Shown here: positions 5,713 to 6,008 of the stretch, piece by piece | How positions within the stretch are numbered: position 1 is the first letter of the stretch | How the letters are laid out: the number at the start of each line of letters is the position of its first letter | Program-made: the position numbers and the translations under genes | Assembly (NCBI GenBank): GCA_003641545.1 | Contig: QNAU01000080.1 | Location: 1 to 6,008, forward strand | Source: Thermotoga sp. | Lineage (GTDB): Bacteria; Thermotogota; Thermotogae; B21-G9 | Length of the DNA stretch: 6,008 nt | Direction: 5' to 3' | Notes under the pieces: model-generated | What the model saw: the letters and a program-made list of their open reading frames with translations, nothing else | The model's database searches: none | What the model was told of the DNA's origin: nothing

Positions 5713-6008
5713 ATGGTGAAGGAGGGCAAGGTATCCGGAAGGGTTATAGTTCTTCTCGTGATTGCGGTGGGTCTGTGGGCGTTCGTTTTCTTCTACTATT
5801 ACGGTGGCAACCTGTTCAAAGGTGGAAAATCGAAGTCCACTGTGACGGTCAAGAAGGTTGAAAAGCTGGATCTCGCAAAAGAAAGAGCCTTTTTGAAAAG
5901 ACCCATCGTGAAACTCGAGAGAAAGAAAGGAAAATTGAGGGGAAGATACTTTGAGCCAATTATAGTGGAGTTGAAGGATGTGAAGGATGTTTTGGATATA
6001 ATGGTCAC
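5713..6008 (+). CDS. Unidentified single-pass membrane protein, first 98 residues (3' end cut by window edge)
   Basis: An open frame begins at ATG 5713, one base after the pilO stop. GAGGGTGG (5700-5707) acts as ribosome site, and the frame runs off the right edge without a stop. The protein starts with a short basic tail (MVKEGKVSGR), one strong membrane helix at about 11-30 ending in aromatic residues, a Gly/Lys/Ser linker at 31-42, then a very basic region up to about 78. The last visible part, EPIIVELKDVKDVLDIM (81-97), resembles the strand-helix opening of the short N-domains found in secretins and related STN-type proteins; this is inference from a short piece. No lipoprotein cysteine is seen, so it is not a standard PilP lipoprotein. 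By position it should link the PilNO complex to the secretin: a GspC/PilP substitute or an anchored secretin-like protein. A 9-bp tandem repeat (5972-5989) encodes the KDVKDV stretch. Confidence 0.75.
   Translation, partial: MVKEGKVSGRVIVLLVIAVGLWAFVFFYYYGGNLFKGGKSKSTVTVKKVEKLDLAKERAFLKRPIVKLERKKGKLRGRYFEPIIVELKDVKDVLDIMV

Noticed and set aside
1..6008. CRISPR array, tRNA/rRNA genes, insertion sequences or riboswitches
   Set aside because: Reading both strands gave no regularly spaced repeats, no cloverleaf or rRNA-like stretch, no transposase and no long structured leader.

Overview
The window looks like chromosomal DNA from a thermophilic or Thermotoga-like bacterium (phylum Thermotogota). 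The signs are arginine encoded mostly by AGA/AGG, frequent ATA isoleucine codons, Lys/Glu-rich proteins, strong GGAGG-type ribosome sites, many GTG/TTG starts, and an archaeal-type phosphoglycerate mutase in a clearly bacterial setting. This assignment comes from sequence style only, not from a database match.

Layout. (1) Positions 2-555 hold an MntA-HepT (MNT nucleotidyltransferase / HEPN) toxin-antitoxin pair. The antitoxin is cut by the left edge, and the two genes overlap by ATGA. This part is visibly more A/T-rich than what follows. (2) Positions 556-764 are non-coding. They carry an 8-bp tandem repeat and, at 688-716, a near-consensus housekeeping promoter (TTGAAC, 17-bp spacer, TATAAT). 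(3) From 765 to the right edge, seven genes run on the + strand with gaps of 18 bases or less, or with overlaps. They read as one operon: apgM (glycolytic phosphoglycerate mutase), pilC/gspF (inner-membrane platform protein), a small type IV prepilin-like gene, pilM-like, pilN-like, pilO-like, and the first 98 codons of an unidentified single-pass membrane protein. No real gene was found on the minus strand.

How the genes work together. The PilC, PilM, PilN, PilO and prepilin-like products are the inner-membrane core of a type IV pilus or type II secretion machine. PilM sits on the cytoplasmic face, PilN and PilO form the periplasmic alignment complex, PilC is the platform from which (pseudo)pilins are extracted, and the small prepilin-like protein is a likely minor (pseudo)pilin. 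The assembly ATPase, prepilin peptidase and secretin are not in the window; the cut last gene may be part of the link to the outer membrane.

Points most worth a second look: the prepilin-like gene keeps a textbook G|FSLTE processing site but has no ATG/GTG/TTG start in frame before it (only an ATA preceded by a G-run, followed by a 17-nt palindrome); the PilM-like protein has lost the glycines and acids expected of its nucleotide pocket; and a glycolytic enzyme gene heads a pilus/secretion operon. I see no wholly new system; this is a divergent form of a known machine beside a known toxin-antitoxin type.
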